DNA of 21,200 bases. Source: Gammaproteobacteria bacterium. Lineage in GTDB: Bacteria; Pseudomonadota; Gammaproteobacteria; UBA6429. Made by a program: the position numbers and the translations under genes. The stretch spans positions 1 through 21,200 of the forward strand of contig DAOVYB010000006.1 in the NCBI GenBank assembly GCA_030635835.1, written 5' to 3'. The notes beneath the pieces were generated by a model. The model was not told the origin of the DNA. It was given only the letters and a program-made list of their open reading frames with translations, and did no database searches. Each line of letters starts with the position of its first letter. The first letter of the stretch is position 1. Below are positions 7,011-13,837 of this stretch, in pieces.

Positions 7011-7724
7011 TTAAAAATTAACTCTAACTACACCAGCTGAGATAACACGGGCATAAATGAGTTTTTTACTGTTCAAATTTTTAACTTTGATGGTTTGACC
7101 CTGTTGTCCATCCATTAGTGCTTTACCCTTTACACGCAAATTCAGGCCGGCAGTTTGAGCAACAATAGTAATATGTTCTCCGCGTAATACCAATTTTTGC
7201 GGTTTTACAAGGCCAGGCGTTATAACCCGCCCCATTTTTATATTGCGTTTTGCCTGCATTTTATTGAGTAAGTTTGCCGAGGCATAATAACCATGGTTTA
7301 GTTGTGAGTATCGGCGAGAGACAAACTCAAGGTCTGAGTTTTGTATCAATGTTCCGCGTGAAATAGGGTGACGTGCAATAAGTGCATTTACCTGAGCATC
7401 AATATGTGCGGCTACATGAATTTTCCACTTTTGTGGTGAGGCGCAACTTATACCAAGGGTGGTGTTACCTAAAAGTTTTGTGCCAGGTGCCATACTAACC
7501 TGCAACTTTTTTCCGCATTGTGGTAACCGTATTTGTTTATTAAGCGACGTCAGTCTGATCTGTATATTTTTTAATGGCACTTGTTGCAGCATTACGAATT
7601 TTTTAACTGCATGAGTAATACTGCTATGGCTTTGCAATAAATCCGCATGTGCTGGTACAAGTGCAGTTAGCGTCAATAAAACGACAAAATATGCCTTTTT
7701 CATTCTGTGTAGCAGTATATTCAT
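7011..7724 (-). CDS. flgA: FlgA, P-ring assembly chaperone
   Basis: A periplasmic chaperone for FlgI, which polymerises into the P ring. From ATG at 7724 the protein is 237 residues and begins with a signal peptide (MKKAYFVVLLTLTALVPAHA, cut before DLL). The middle holds the two conserved cysteines (LPQCGKKL and LGISCAS). The C-terminal half is the SAF-type domain (ARHPISRGTLIQNSDLEFVSRR to the end, with GLNLRVKGKALMDG). The start is uncertain: a TTG at 7736 would add four residues and ATG at 7703 would start directly at the signal peptide. None has a good ribosome-binding site, and I chose the first ATG. A near-perfect sigma-54 promoter lies about 70 bases upstream. It is divergent from cheV. 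Confidence 0.9.
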   Translation of the reverse strand: MNILLHRMKKAYFVVLLTLTALVPAHADLLQSHSSITHAVKKFVMLQQVPLKNIQIRLTSLNKQIRLPQCGKKLQVSMAPGTKLLGNTTLGISCASPQKWKIHVAAHIDAQVNALIARHPISRGTLIQNSDLEFVSRRYSQLNHGYYASANLLNKMQAKRNIKMGRVITPGLVKPQKLVLRGEHITIVAQTAGLNLRVKGKALMDGQQGQTIKVKNLNSKKLIYARVISAGVVRVNF

Positions 7725-7769
7725 TTCATTTTTCAACCTAAATCGTCATTTATTGCAATAAGTCCCTAA

Positions 7770-7791
7770 CATTTGAGGGTTCAATCAAATG
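7770..7791. repeat. 7-bp inverted repeat at the flgA transcript start
   Basis: CATTTGA (7770-7776) and TCAAATG (7785-7791) are perfect inverted arms with an 8-base gap. The sigma-54 promoter at 7795-7810 predicts a minus-strand start near 7784, inside this repeat. It could be a regulator site or the base of an mRNA hairpin. Confidence 0.45.
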
Positions 7792-7794
7792 AAA

Positions 7795-7810
7795 TGCAAT
7801 CTACATGCCA
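7795..7810 (-). promoter_or_regulatory. Sigma-54 promoter of flgA
   Basis: The minus strand reads TGGCATG-TAGA-TTGCA, a full match to the RpoN consensus TGGCAYR-N4-TTGCW with the invariant GG and GC separated by 10 bases. The expected start of transcription is about 12 bases after the GC, near 7784. Such promoters need an enhancer-binding activator, FleQ or FlrC type in polar flagellates. None is encoded in the window. Confidence 0.88.
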
Positions 7811-7844
7811 TATTAAATTTATATTTGTTAACAGAATCACTATT

Positions 7845-7871
7845 TAAGTAAATCGATGATCACGCCGATAA
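7845..7871 (+). promoter_or_regulatory. FliA (sigma-28) promoter of cheV
   Basis: GCCGATAA at 7864-7871 is a perfect sigma-28 -10 element. TAAG at 7845-7848 is a three-of-four match to the TAAA -35 core at the exact 15-base spacing. The expected start is near 7880, 23 bases before the cheV GTG. It is back-to-back with the flgA sigma-54 promoter. Confidence 0.82.
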
Positions 7872-7902
7872 TAGTATTGTAAATTTTACGAGAGGTTTCG
7901 CT

Positions 7903-8829
7903 GTGGCCGGTATTTTAGAACAAGTCGATAAACGTACAAATCTAGTTGGTGAAAACCGACTAGAAATACTCATGTTTCGCTTACAAGGGAGACAAACTTT
8001 TGCTATTAATGTTTTTAAGGTTCAGGAAGTTCTGTCTTGTCCAAAGTTAACCAAAATACCTGAATCTCATTCAGCGGTTCGTGGACTGGCGACCATTCGT
8101 AATAAAACATTACCCGTTATAGATTTAGCTGCTGCCGTTGGTCAACGGCCGCTTGAAAGCGTTTCAGATAATCTCATTATTATTACTGAGTATAACGGTT
8201 CGGTTCAGGCTTTTTTAGTAAAGGCTGTTGAACATATCGTCAATATGAATTGGACGGGGATTAAAGCGCCACCTAAAGGTGTTGGCCGAAATAATTACAT
8301 GACCGCTGTAACCGAAGTTGAAGGTAAGTTGGTTGAAATTATTGATGTTGAAAAAATTCTTTCTGAAATTATTGGGGTGAACTTACATATTGAAAATGCT
8401 GAGCAACTTATTGGCAAAGATGGCAACAGACTAAAAGTTTTGATTGCAGATGATTCTTTCGTTGCTCGTAATCAGATACAAAGAACATTAGAACAAATAG
8501 ATGTTGATTGTGTGGCTACAGCAACAGGAAAAGAAGCATTAGATATTTTAAAGGCTAAAGCTGATGAGGGTGTTGATGTAACTAAAGAGTTCAACCTGGT
8601 TATTTCAGATATAGAAATGCCAGAAATGGATGGTTATACCTTAACGGCTGAAATTCGTTCAGATGATCGCTTAAAGAATTTAAATATTATGTTGCACTCA
8701 TCTTTAAGTGGTGGATTTAATGACAATATGACAGCTAAAGTAAAGGCTGACAGATTCATTCCAAAGTTTAAAGCGGAAGATCTGGCTGAAGAAATTAAAA
8801 AATTACTGGTTGAGAAAGGTGAAATTTAA
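7903..8829 (+). CDS. cheV: CheV, CheW-receiver coupling protein
   Basis: A 308-residue fusion. Residues about 18-160 are a CheW-like domain (LMFRLQGRQTFAINVFKVQEVL, PVIDLAAAVG) that links chemoreceptors to CheA. Residues about 177-303 are a receiver domain with Asp183-Asp184, phospho-acceptor Asp236 (NLVISDIEMP), Ser266-Ser267 and Lys288 (FIPKF). CheV is thought to tune receptor-kinase coupling when phosphorylated by CheA. The start is GTG at 7903 with AGAGG (7891-7895) seven bases before. It is followed 45 bases later by cheR, and the pair is expected to form one FliA-dependent transcript. The same pair lies between flgA and flgB in vibrios, which supports the call. Confidence 0.95.
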   Translation: MAGILEQVDKRTNLVGENRLEILMFRLQGRQTFAINVFKVQEVLSCPKLTKIPESHSAVRGLATIRNKTLPVIDLAAAVGQRPLESVSDNLIIITEYNGSVQAFLVKAVEHIVNMNWTGIKAPPKGVGRNNYMTAVTEVEGKLVEIIDVEKILSEIIGVNLHIENAEQLIGKDGNRLKVLIADDSFVARNQIQRTLEQIDVDCVATATGKEALDILKAKADEGVDVTKEFNLVISDIEMPEMDGYTLTAEIRSDDRLKNLNIMLHSSLSGGFNDNMTAKVKADRFIPKFKAEDLAEEIKKLLVEKGEI

Positions 8830-8874
8830 ACTTTCACTTTTCGTTATAAATAATAAAACAAACTAAGGCTTACT

Positions 8875-9705
8875 GTGGATCAATCTCCTATAGCAACTAA
8901 TGAATACAATACTTTCAGGCATTATCTTGAAGATGCGTGTGGTATTGTATTAGGTGAAAATAAACATTACCTGGTTACCAGTCGCTTAAAACGGGTAACT
9001 GAAGAATTTTCTTTTTCTTCTCTTTCTGACATGATGTCAACGCTGGTTAAAGGGAATAATCGTCAGTTACGCGAGAAAGTCATTGATGCTATGACAACTA
9101 ATGAAACCATGTGGTTTCGAGATGTTTATCCATTTAAAATTTTAAAACAAGATCTCTTTCCGGAGTTAGCTAAAAATAACAGTCCAGTAAGAATATGGTC
9201 AGCTGCAAGTTCAACTGGACAAGAAGCTTATTCTATAAGTATGTCCACAAGTGAATTTCAGTTAACAAATCCGGGTATGCTTACGTCTAATGTTGAAATA
9301 GTTGGTACAGATATATCACAAACAGTTGTTAATAAAGCAAAACAGGGTCGTTATGATGAATTGAGTGTAGTTCGAGGATTGTCACAAGAACGGCGAGACA
9401 AATTCTTTACTCATAAAAATGATGAATGGACTATAAATAATAATATCATGCAACGTACCCGGTTTACTGAGTTAAATTTATTAAATAACTATTCGTTATT
9501 AGGACGTTTCGATATTATTTTCTGTCGTAATGTTTTAATTTATTTTTCTGCAGAAATGAAAAAAGATATTCTTGAACGTATGGCTAAAGTACTAAAACCT
9601 GGTGGAACACTTATTTTAGGCGGTTCCGAATCACCTACAAGTTATACAAAAGTTTATTCAATGGTACGTTATCCTGATGGTGTGGTTTACCGATTAAACG
9701 ATTAA
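8875..9705 (+). CDS. cheR: CheR, chemoreceptor methyltransferase
   Basis: A 276-residue enzyme that transfers methyl groups from S-adenosylmethionine to glutamates of chemoreceptors, for adaptation. The N-terminal CheR helical domain covers about 1-80 and ends in TTNETMWFRD (74-83). The methyltransferase domain follows, with the SAM-binding RIWSAASSTGQEAYSISM (106-123), the acidic GTDIS (144-148) and FCRNVLIYF (216-224). Length and motifs are normal for the family. The start is GTG at 8875 with AAGG at 8865-8868, six bases before. No terminator directly follows; the next 450 bases are the repeat-rich gap before flgB. Confidence 0.95.
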   Translation: MDQSPIATNEYNTFRHYLEDACGIVLGENKHYLVTSRLKRVTEEFSFSSLSDMMSTLVKGNNRQLREKVIDAMTTNETMWFRDVYPFKILKQDLFPELAKNNSPVRIWSAASSTGQEAYSISMSTSEFQLTNPGMLTSNVEIVGTDISQTVVNKAKQGRYDELSVVRGLSQERRDKFFTHKNDEWTINNNIMQRTRFTELNLLNNYSLLGRFDIIFCRNVLIYFSAEMKKDILERMAKVLKPGGTLILGGSESPTSYTKVYSMVRYPDGVVYRLND

Positions 9706-9711
9706 AACCTT

Positions 9712-9997
9712 AAGGTCAAAAGTCAAAAGACAAAAGAATTTCAACGCAAAGGCGCAAAGACGCAAAGGAACGCAGAGAAAAATCTTTAAGCAAAACCTTC
9801 TATAGGCAAATATCCCTGTAATTTGAAGTTCAAAAGACTTTTAACGCAAAGGCGCAAAAACGCAAAGGAACGCAGAGAAAAATCTTTAAGCAAAACCTTC
9901 TATAGACAAACAGCCTATAACTTATCAAACCTTTTTTTCTTTTTCTTTTTCTTTTTCTTTGCGTCTTTGCGCCTTTGCGTTGAGATCTTTTGACCTT
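9712..9997. repeat. GCAAAG-rich inverted-repeat element A, with internal 100-bp tandem unit
   Basis: This non-coding element fills most of the gap between cheR and flgB. Its left end AAGGTCAAAAG (9712-9722) is the exact reverse complement of its right end (9987-9997). Just inside, 27 bases at 9741-9767 (TCAACGCAAAGGCGCAAAGA...) are the exact reverse complement of 9957-9983. The left part is duplicated: 9731-9810 and 9831-9910 differ at four positions with a period of exactly 100 bases. A (CTTTTT) hexamer tract lies before the right arm (9939-9962). A shorter relative, element B, sits between flgI and flgJ. Its nature (MITE, decayed insertion or other) is not known from sequence. Confidence 0.85.
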
Positions 9998-10009
9998 TAC
10001 CTTTACCTA

Positions 10010-10045
10010 CGGCAACTATCTTGCCGGCAAGGTCTGATCTTGCCG
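10010..10045. repeat. Nested TTGCCG/CGGCAA inverted repeats before the flgB promoter
   Basis: Four alternating arms: CGGCAA (10010-10015), CTTGCCG (10020-10026), CGGCAAG (10025-10031) and CTTGCCG (10039-10045). Neighbouring arms can pair in three mutually exclusive ways, and the centre CTTGCCGGCAAG (10020-10031) is a perfect 12-bp palindrome. It lies 66-101 bases upstream of the sigma-54 promoter. That is a usual place for an enhancer-binding protein, but it could equally be a 3'-end structure for cheVR. Confidence 0.55.
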
Positions 10046-10110
10046 CTATCTCATTTATTTTTTTCATTCAAAATCAAGTTAACTCGTTGATATCCATTGT
10101 TTAAATAGTT

Positions 10111-10126
10111 TGGCATGACAGTTGCA
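10111..10126 (+). promoter_or_regulatory. Sigma-54 promoter of the flgB operon
   Basis: TGGCATG (10111-10117), ACAG, TTGCA (10122-10126) is a full RpoN consensus with GG and GC separated by exactly 10 bases. The expected transcript start is near 10137, about 23 bases before the preferred flgB start at 10160. It has the same -24 and -12 blocks as the flgA promoter (TGGCATG and TTGCA). Confidence 0.92.
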
Positions 10127-10128
10127 AT

Positions 10129-10151
10129 TACCTCACTAGACAAATGAGGTA
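10129..10151. repeat. 7-bp inverted repeat over the flgB transcript start and SD
   Basis: TACCTCA (10129-10135) and TGAGGTA (10145-10151) are perfect inverted arms with a 9-base gap. The predicted start of transcription falls in the gap, so only the right arm would be in the mRNA. That favours a DNA site for a protein over an RNA hairpin. The right arm contains the GAGG used as ribosome-binding site. Confidence 0.5.
10146..10149 (+). promoter_or_regulatory. Ribosome-binding site that sets the flgB start
   Basis: GAGG lies one base before the ATG at 10151, too close to serve it, and ten bases before the ATG at 10160, a workable spacing. This favours the shorter FlgB beginning MTISINN, which also lines up better with the N-termini of Vibrio and Pseudomonas FlgB. 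Confidence 0.65.
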
Positions 10152-10159
10152 TGAGTAAA

Positions 10160-10558
10160 ATGACAATCAGTATCAACAATATGTTTGGAGTTCACGAGAA
10201 TGCAATGCAGTTGCAGGGGCACCGTGCGCAGCTACTCTCTCAAAATCTCGCAAACTCAGATACCCCTGGTTATAAAGCTAAGGATATCGACTTCAAATCA
10301 GTGCTTAAATCTGCATCAAATGGCAATTTGAATGTGCCATTAAAATCTACACAAACCGGACATATCCAGCCTAAAGGTTTTTTTATGGGGGCTGAAGAAC
10401 TATATCGCCAACCTATGCAGTCTTCGCTCGATGGAAATACTGTTGAACCACATGTTGAAATGGCAGAGTTTACTGATAATTCTATGCGTTATCTCATGAC
10501 CTTACGAATTATGTCGGGTCGGGTTAATGACATGTTATCTGCAATCAGAGGTGAATAA
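10160..10558 (+). CDS. flgB: FlgB, proximal rod protein
   Basis: From ATG at 10160 the protein has 132 residues, a normal length. It has the rod-protein N-terminus (FGVHENAMQLQGHRAQLLSQNLANSDTPGYKAKDIDF) with the near-universal N-(I/L)-A-N-x-x-T-P-G-Y motif, and a C-terminal helix (EFTDNSMRYLMTLRIMSGRVNDMLSAIRG). FlgB forms the part of the rod next to the MS ring and is exported by the flagellar type III system without a cleaved signal. An ATG at 10151 would add three residues (MSK), but its ribosome-binding site is too close. The gene is first in the flg operon under the sigma-54 promoter and ends two bases before flgC. Confidence 0.95.
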   Translation: MTISINNMFGVHENAMQLQGHRAQLLSQNLANSDTPGYKAKDIDFKSVLKSASNGNLNVPLKSTQTGHIQPKGFFMGAEELYRQPMQSSLDGNTVEPHVEMAEFTDNSMRYLMTLRIMSGRVNDMLSAIRGE

Positions 10559-10560
10559 GA

Positions 10561-10977
10561 ATGTCTTTATTTAATATTTTTGATGTTGCCGGTTCTGCAT
10601 TAAATGCCCAAACACTACGTTTAAATACAACGTCGAGTAATCTGGCAAATGCGAATAGTGCAAGTAGTAGTACTAACGAAACGTATAAAGCACGCCAACC
10701 GGTATTTGCCACGATGCTAAGTAATGAATTTGAAGATGATAATGGCAGTGTCGGTGTACAAGTACTGGGTATTGTTGAAAAACAGGATCCTTCACGTGCT
10801 GAGTATAATCCCGGACATCCTTTGGCTGATGAAGAGGGGTATGTCTATATGCCTAATGTTAACGTCATTGAAGAAATGGCAAATATGATCTCAGCATCTC
10901 GTTCTTATCAAACAAATGTTGAAGTAATGAATACCGCAAAACAAATGTTAATGCGTACATTATCACTTGGTCAGTAA
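10561..10977 (+). CDS. flgC: FlgC, proximal rod protein
   Basis: A 138-residue rod protein of standard size. The N-terminal helix LFNIFDVAGSALNAQTLRLNTTSSNLANANSASS carries the rod/hook-family SNLANA motif. The C-terminus INVIEEMANMISASRSYQTNVEVMNTAKQMLMRTLSLGQ has the usual EMANMI-ASRSYQ-N pattern that packs in the rod core (here the first residues read VNVIEEMANM). It assembles above FlgB. The ATG at 10561 comes two bases after the flgB stop and has GAGGTG at 10548-10553 with seven-base spacing, so translation of the two genes is probably coupled. Confidence 0.96.
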   Translation: MSLFNIFDVAGSALNAQTLRLNTTSSNLANANSASSSTNETYKARQPVFATMLSNEFEDDNGSVGVQVLGIVEKQDPSRAEYNPGHPLADEEGYVYMPNVNVIEEMANMISASRSYQTNVEVMNTAKQMLMRTLSLGQ

Positions 10978-11010
10978 AGTCGACCATAAAGAATAATCAG
11001 GAGTCTTAAA

Positions 11011-11688
11011 ATGGACAGCGTAAACAAACCCAACATGCAAGTACTTGAAAACCTTGGTTTGGCAAAACCTAAAGAGGCGATGAAGAGTCAAAAGTTGGGT
11101 CAGGAAGATTTTATTAAATTAATGACCACACAAATGAATCATCAGGATCCTATGAAGCCGATGGAAAATGGTGATTTCTTAAGTGATATGGCTCAATTCA
11201 GTACGGTTTCGGGTTTAAAAGAAATTAAAGATTCATTTAATAGTTTGGCGACTTCATTGCAATCAAGTCAGGCCTTGCAGGCTTCGAGCATGGTGGGTCG
11301 TAAAGTATTAATTCCAGGTTCAAGCAGTACTTTTTCAGAAGGAACTCCAATGAAAGCTGCAGTTGAATTACAAAATAATGTTTCTGAACTAAAAGTTAGC
11401 ATAGTGGATGATAAGGGTGCTTTAGTTAAAGAATTTAACTTAGGCAGCAAGCCTGCAGGTGTAGCGCACTTTAGCTGGGATGGATTGTTAGCTGGTGACA
11501 AAAAAGCCATGTCTGGTAATTATTCAATTCATGCTACCGGGATGGTTGATGGAAAACAGGAATCATTACAAACATTAATTAGCGACACAGTACAAAGTGT
11601 TTCATTAGGTTCAGGTGGTCAGGGGGTTTCGTTATCTCTGGCTAATGCAGGTTCAGCTGGTTTAGCTGATGTAAAAGAAATCCTGTAG
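11011..11688 (+). CDS. flgD: FlgD, hook-capping protein
   Basis: A 225-residue protein. The N-terminal segment carries the conserved FlgD motif LGQEDFIKLMTTQMNHQDPMKPMENGDFLSDMAQFSTVSGLKEI (residues about 29-72), needed for export and hook-tip binding. The C-terminal part is the FLN-like/Tudor region (VGRKVLIPGSSS, then SWDGLLAGDKKAMSGNYSIHATG). FlgD sits at the tip of the growing hook, lets FlgE polymerise, and is then replaced by FlgK. AGGAG (10999-11003) lies seven bases before the ATG. It is 33 bases after flgC, within the same operon. Confidence 0.95.
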   Translation: MDSVNKPNMQVLENLGLAKPKEAMKSQKLGQEDFIKLMTTQMNHQDPMKPMENGDFLSDMAQFSTVSGLKEIKDSFNSLATSLQSSQALQASSMVGRKVLIPGSSSTFSEGTPMKAAVELQNNVSELKVSIVDDKGALVKEFNLGSKPAGVAHFSWDGLLAGDKKAMSGNYSIHATGMVDGKQESLQTLISDTVQSVSLGSGGQGVSLSLANAGSAGLADVKEIL

Positions 11689-11731
11689 TTACATATTCAG
11701 TAGAAGTAAATTTGAAAAGAGGAGAATAACC

Positions 11732-13000
11732 ATGCCATTCCGTTCAGCTTTAAGTGGTATTAATGCAGCAGCACAGGAGTTACGCATTATTGGTAACAAT
11801 GTATCAAATGCAAGCACCACAGGTTTTAAACAATCGCGCGCTAACTTTGCTGATGTTTATGCAGCATCAAGTTCAGGTAGTGCTGCAAATTCAATTGGTG
11901 CTGGTGTTCGTTTAGCATCAGTTGATCAATTATTTACTCAGGGTAATGTTGGTTTTACAGATAGTAAACTTGATATGGCAATTAATGGCCAGGGCTTCTT
12001 TATTTTAGAAGAAAATGGTTCAAGGGTTTATTCGCGTGCCGGTCAGTTTCAGGCTGATCGTGACGGTTATATTGTAAATAGTAACGATCAAAAAATGATA
12101 GTTAATGTGGCTGATGATAGTGGTGCTATAACAGGGGCATCAGGACCATTACGTTTAGATTCTTCAAATATCCCACCAAGTTCTACAAATCTTGTAGAAG
12201 TGGCCGTTAATTTAGACAGTTCATCAACACCACCAAACACTTATCCGTTTGACCCGGAACGACCTTCGTCATTTACCCATTCAACATCATTAACTGTTTA
12301 TGATTCATTAGGTACTCCGGCTCTTGCCAGTATGTATTACGTTAAAACGCCAGTTCCAAATCAATGGGAATTACATACTTTCGTCAATGGAGAACATTTA
12401 AGAGGACCTGCGGATCCTGCAACTGGTTCATTTAACCCGGATAAAGTTTCTTTCGACGGTTCAGGTTCTTTGTCTCATATTAATGGAATTGCAGTACCCC
12501 CAGGAAAAATTCCTTTCCCTGCGATTGATACAGGTAGTGGTGCTGAGCCTTTACAGTTAACCATGGATTTACAGGGTGCAATTCCTGTAACACAGTTTGG
12601 TGGTAGCTTCACCGTTAATAGTATTAAACAAAATGGTTATACCTCGGGTCGCTTAACTGGTATTGATATTGATGACACGGGTGTAGTTCGTGCTCGTTTC
12701 ACTAATGGTCAAAATAGAACATTAGGACAAGTGACTTTGGCTAATTTCTCTAACCCGAATGGCTTGCGCCAATTAGGTGAAACCAACTGGTCAGAAAGTT
12801 TTGATTCTGGTCCTGCACTTATTGGTACACCGGGTGCAGGTAGTTTAGGCCTTATTCAATCAGGCGCACTGGAAGGATCAAATGTGGATCTTACCGGACA
12901 ACTGGTGAATATGATTACCGCACAGCGAAATTTCCAGGCAAACGCACAGGTTATTTCTACGGCAGATGCGGTTACACAAACCGTTATTAATATTCGTTAA
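11732..13000 (+). CDS. flgE: FlgE, flagellar hook protein
   Basis: A 422-residue hook protein, close to the usual 400-450. The N-terminal D0 helix and motif (FRSALSGINAAAQELRIIGNNVSNASTTGFKQSRANF) and the C-terminal helix (GSNVDLTGQLVNMITAQRNFQANAQVISTADAVTQTVIN) are typical of the hook/rod family. The middle includes the TSLTVYDSLGTP segment seen in FlgE and the surface-exposed D1/D2 regions. FlgE polymerises into the flexible hook joint. AGAGGAG at 11718-11724, with seven-base spacing, is the strongest ribosome-binding site in the operon, fitting a protein needed in about 120 copies. Confidence 0.96.
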   Translation: MPFRSALSGINAAAQELRIIGNNVSNASTTGFKQSRANFADVYAASSSGSAANSIGAGVRLASVDQLFTQGNVGFTDSKLDMAINGQGFFILEENGSRVYSRAGQFQADRDGYIVNSNDQKMIVNVADDSGAITGASGPLRLDSSNIPPSSTNLVEVAVNLDSSSTPPNTYPFDPERPSSFTHSTSLTVYDSLGTPALASMYYVKTPVPNQWELHTFVNGEHLRGPADPATGSFNPDKVSFDGSGSLSHINGIAVPPGKIPFPAIDTGSGAEPLQLTMDLQGAIPVTQFGGSFTVNSIKQNGYTSGRLTGIDIDDTGVVRARFTNGQNRTLGQVTLANFSNPNGLRQLGETNWSESFDSGPALIGTPGAGSLGLIQSGALEGSNVDLTGQLVNMITAQRNFQANAQVISTADAVTQTVINIR

Positions 13001-13026
13001 GTTAATATTTAAAGCAGGATAAGAAA

Positions 13027-13767
13027 ATGGATCGTATGTTGTATGTCGCAATGTCAGGTGCTAAGCAAAATATGCTGGCTCAGGCAATTAACTCTAATAA
13101 CCTGGCAAATATTAGTACTACAGGTTTTCGTGCAGATTTAGCTGCTGCGAGAAGTATGCCTTTATTTGGTGGAAGTGGACATCCTACACGCGTTTATTCA
13201 ATGACTGAAAAACCAGGTATTGATTTTAAACAAGGTGCAATGAGTACAACCGGACGTGATCTTGATATTGCCATTGCAGGCGAAGGTTTTCTTTCTGTTC
13301 AGTCAGCGGATGGTAATGAAGCCTATACCCGTGCTGGTGATTTAAGAACTGATAATGCGGGTGTTTTACATACCGGGGCAGGCCACATTGTATTAGGTGA
13401 AGGTGGTCCAATTATTATTCCTGAATCGGCAAAAGTGGATATTGGCAAAGATGGAACAATCAGCATTACCCAGGTTGGTGAAGGTGGTGGTTCAACTGTT
13501 ATTGATCGACTTAAATTAGTCAATCCGGATGCCAAAGAACTTAAACGAAATGAGAATGGATTGTTTGTTTTAAAAAGTGGCGAGGCGGCTGAAGCGAGTG
13601 AAGATGTTTCTGTTGTTTCGGGCACCATTGAAACAAGTAATGTTAATGCTGCTGATGCTTTGGTTACTATGATTGAATTAGCCAGACAGTTTGAAATGCA
13701 AGTCAAGATGCTCAAAACTGCCGAACAAAACAATGCGCAGGCTGCTCAAATGATGAAGTTAGGTTAA
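13027..13767 (+). CDS. flgF: FlgF, rod protein
   Basis: A 246-residue rod protein of normal length. It starts MDRMLYVAMSGAKQNMLAQAINSNNLANISTTGFRADLAAARSMP, the usual FlgF N-terminus, which separates it from FlgG. The mid-region AIAGEGFLSVQSADGNEAYTRAGDLRTDNAG is the shared rod/hook signature, and the C-terminus reads ETSNVNAADALVTMIELARQFEMQVKMLKTAEQNN. FlgF occupies the rod between the proximal rod and FlgG. It follows flgE by 26 bases with CAGGAT as ribosome-binding site. Downstream is a 70-base gap with a palindrome and a possible internal promoter before flgG. Confidence 0.95.
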   Translation: MDRMLYVAMSGAKQNMLAQAINSNNLANISTTGFRADLAAARSMPLFGGSGHPTRVYSMTEKPGIDFKQGAMSTTGRDLDIAIAGEGFLSVQSADGNEAYTRAGDLRTDNAGVLHTGAGHIVLGEGGPIIIPESAKVDIGKDGTISITQVGEGGGSTVIDRLKLVNPDAKELKRNENGLFVLKSGEAAEASEDVSVVSGTIETSNVNAADALVTMIELARQFEMQVKMLKTAEQNNAQAAQMMKLG

Positions 13768-13774
13768 TCATCTT

Positions 13775-13790
13775 TGGCATATAAAATGCA
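13775..13790 (+). promoter_or_regulatory. Possible internal sigma-54 promoter of flgG
   Basis: TGGCATA (13775-13781), TAAA, ATGCA (13786-13790) matches the RpoN consensus with one change in the -12 block, and GG and GC are exactly 10 bases apart. The predicted start, near 13801, is 37 bases before the flgG ATG. The -12 block lies inside a perfect palindrome, so part of the match could be by chance. Confidence 0.5.
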
Positions 13791-13798
13791 TTTTATAT
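13779..13798. repeat. 20-bp perfect palindrome between flgF and flgG
   Basis: ATATAAAATG followed by CATTTTATAT is a gapless 20-bp palindrome, 12 bases after the flgF stop. It overlaps the possible sigma-54 box. It is AT-rich and has no following T-tract, so it is not a normal terminator. Confidence 0.7.
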
Positions 13799-13837
13799 TG
13801 TAAATGAAATACGAACGTTAATTCCGGAGAATTAAAA

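Noticed and set aside
7725..7736. TTG start for flgA
   Set aside because: No SD at a usable distance, and the first ATG at 7724 already precedes the signal peptide. It remains possible.
9930..9962. Pyrimidine tract as an intrinsic terminator for cheVR
   Set aside because: There is no GC-rich hairpin immediately before the T-rich tract; it is better described as a simple sequence repeat within element A.
9712..9997. Regular repeats in the cheR-flgB gap as a CRISPR array
   Set aside because: There are only two direct copies of about 80 bp with a 20-base gap, the arms are inverted, and no cas genes are nearby.
10151..10159. Upstream ATG for flgB giving an MSK extension
   Set aside because: GAGG is only one base away, too close to act; the ATG at 10160 has workable spacing and fits family N-termini.
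13323..13733. 136-codon minus-strand open frame opposite flgF
   Set aside because: flgF is unambiguous on the plus strand; the antisense frame has no ribosome-binding site or recognisable domain.
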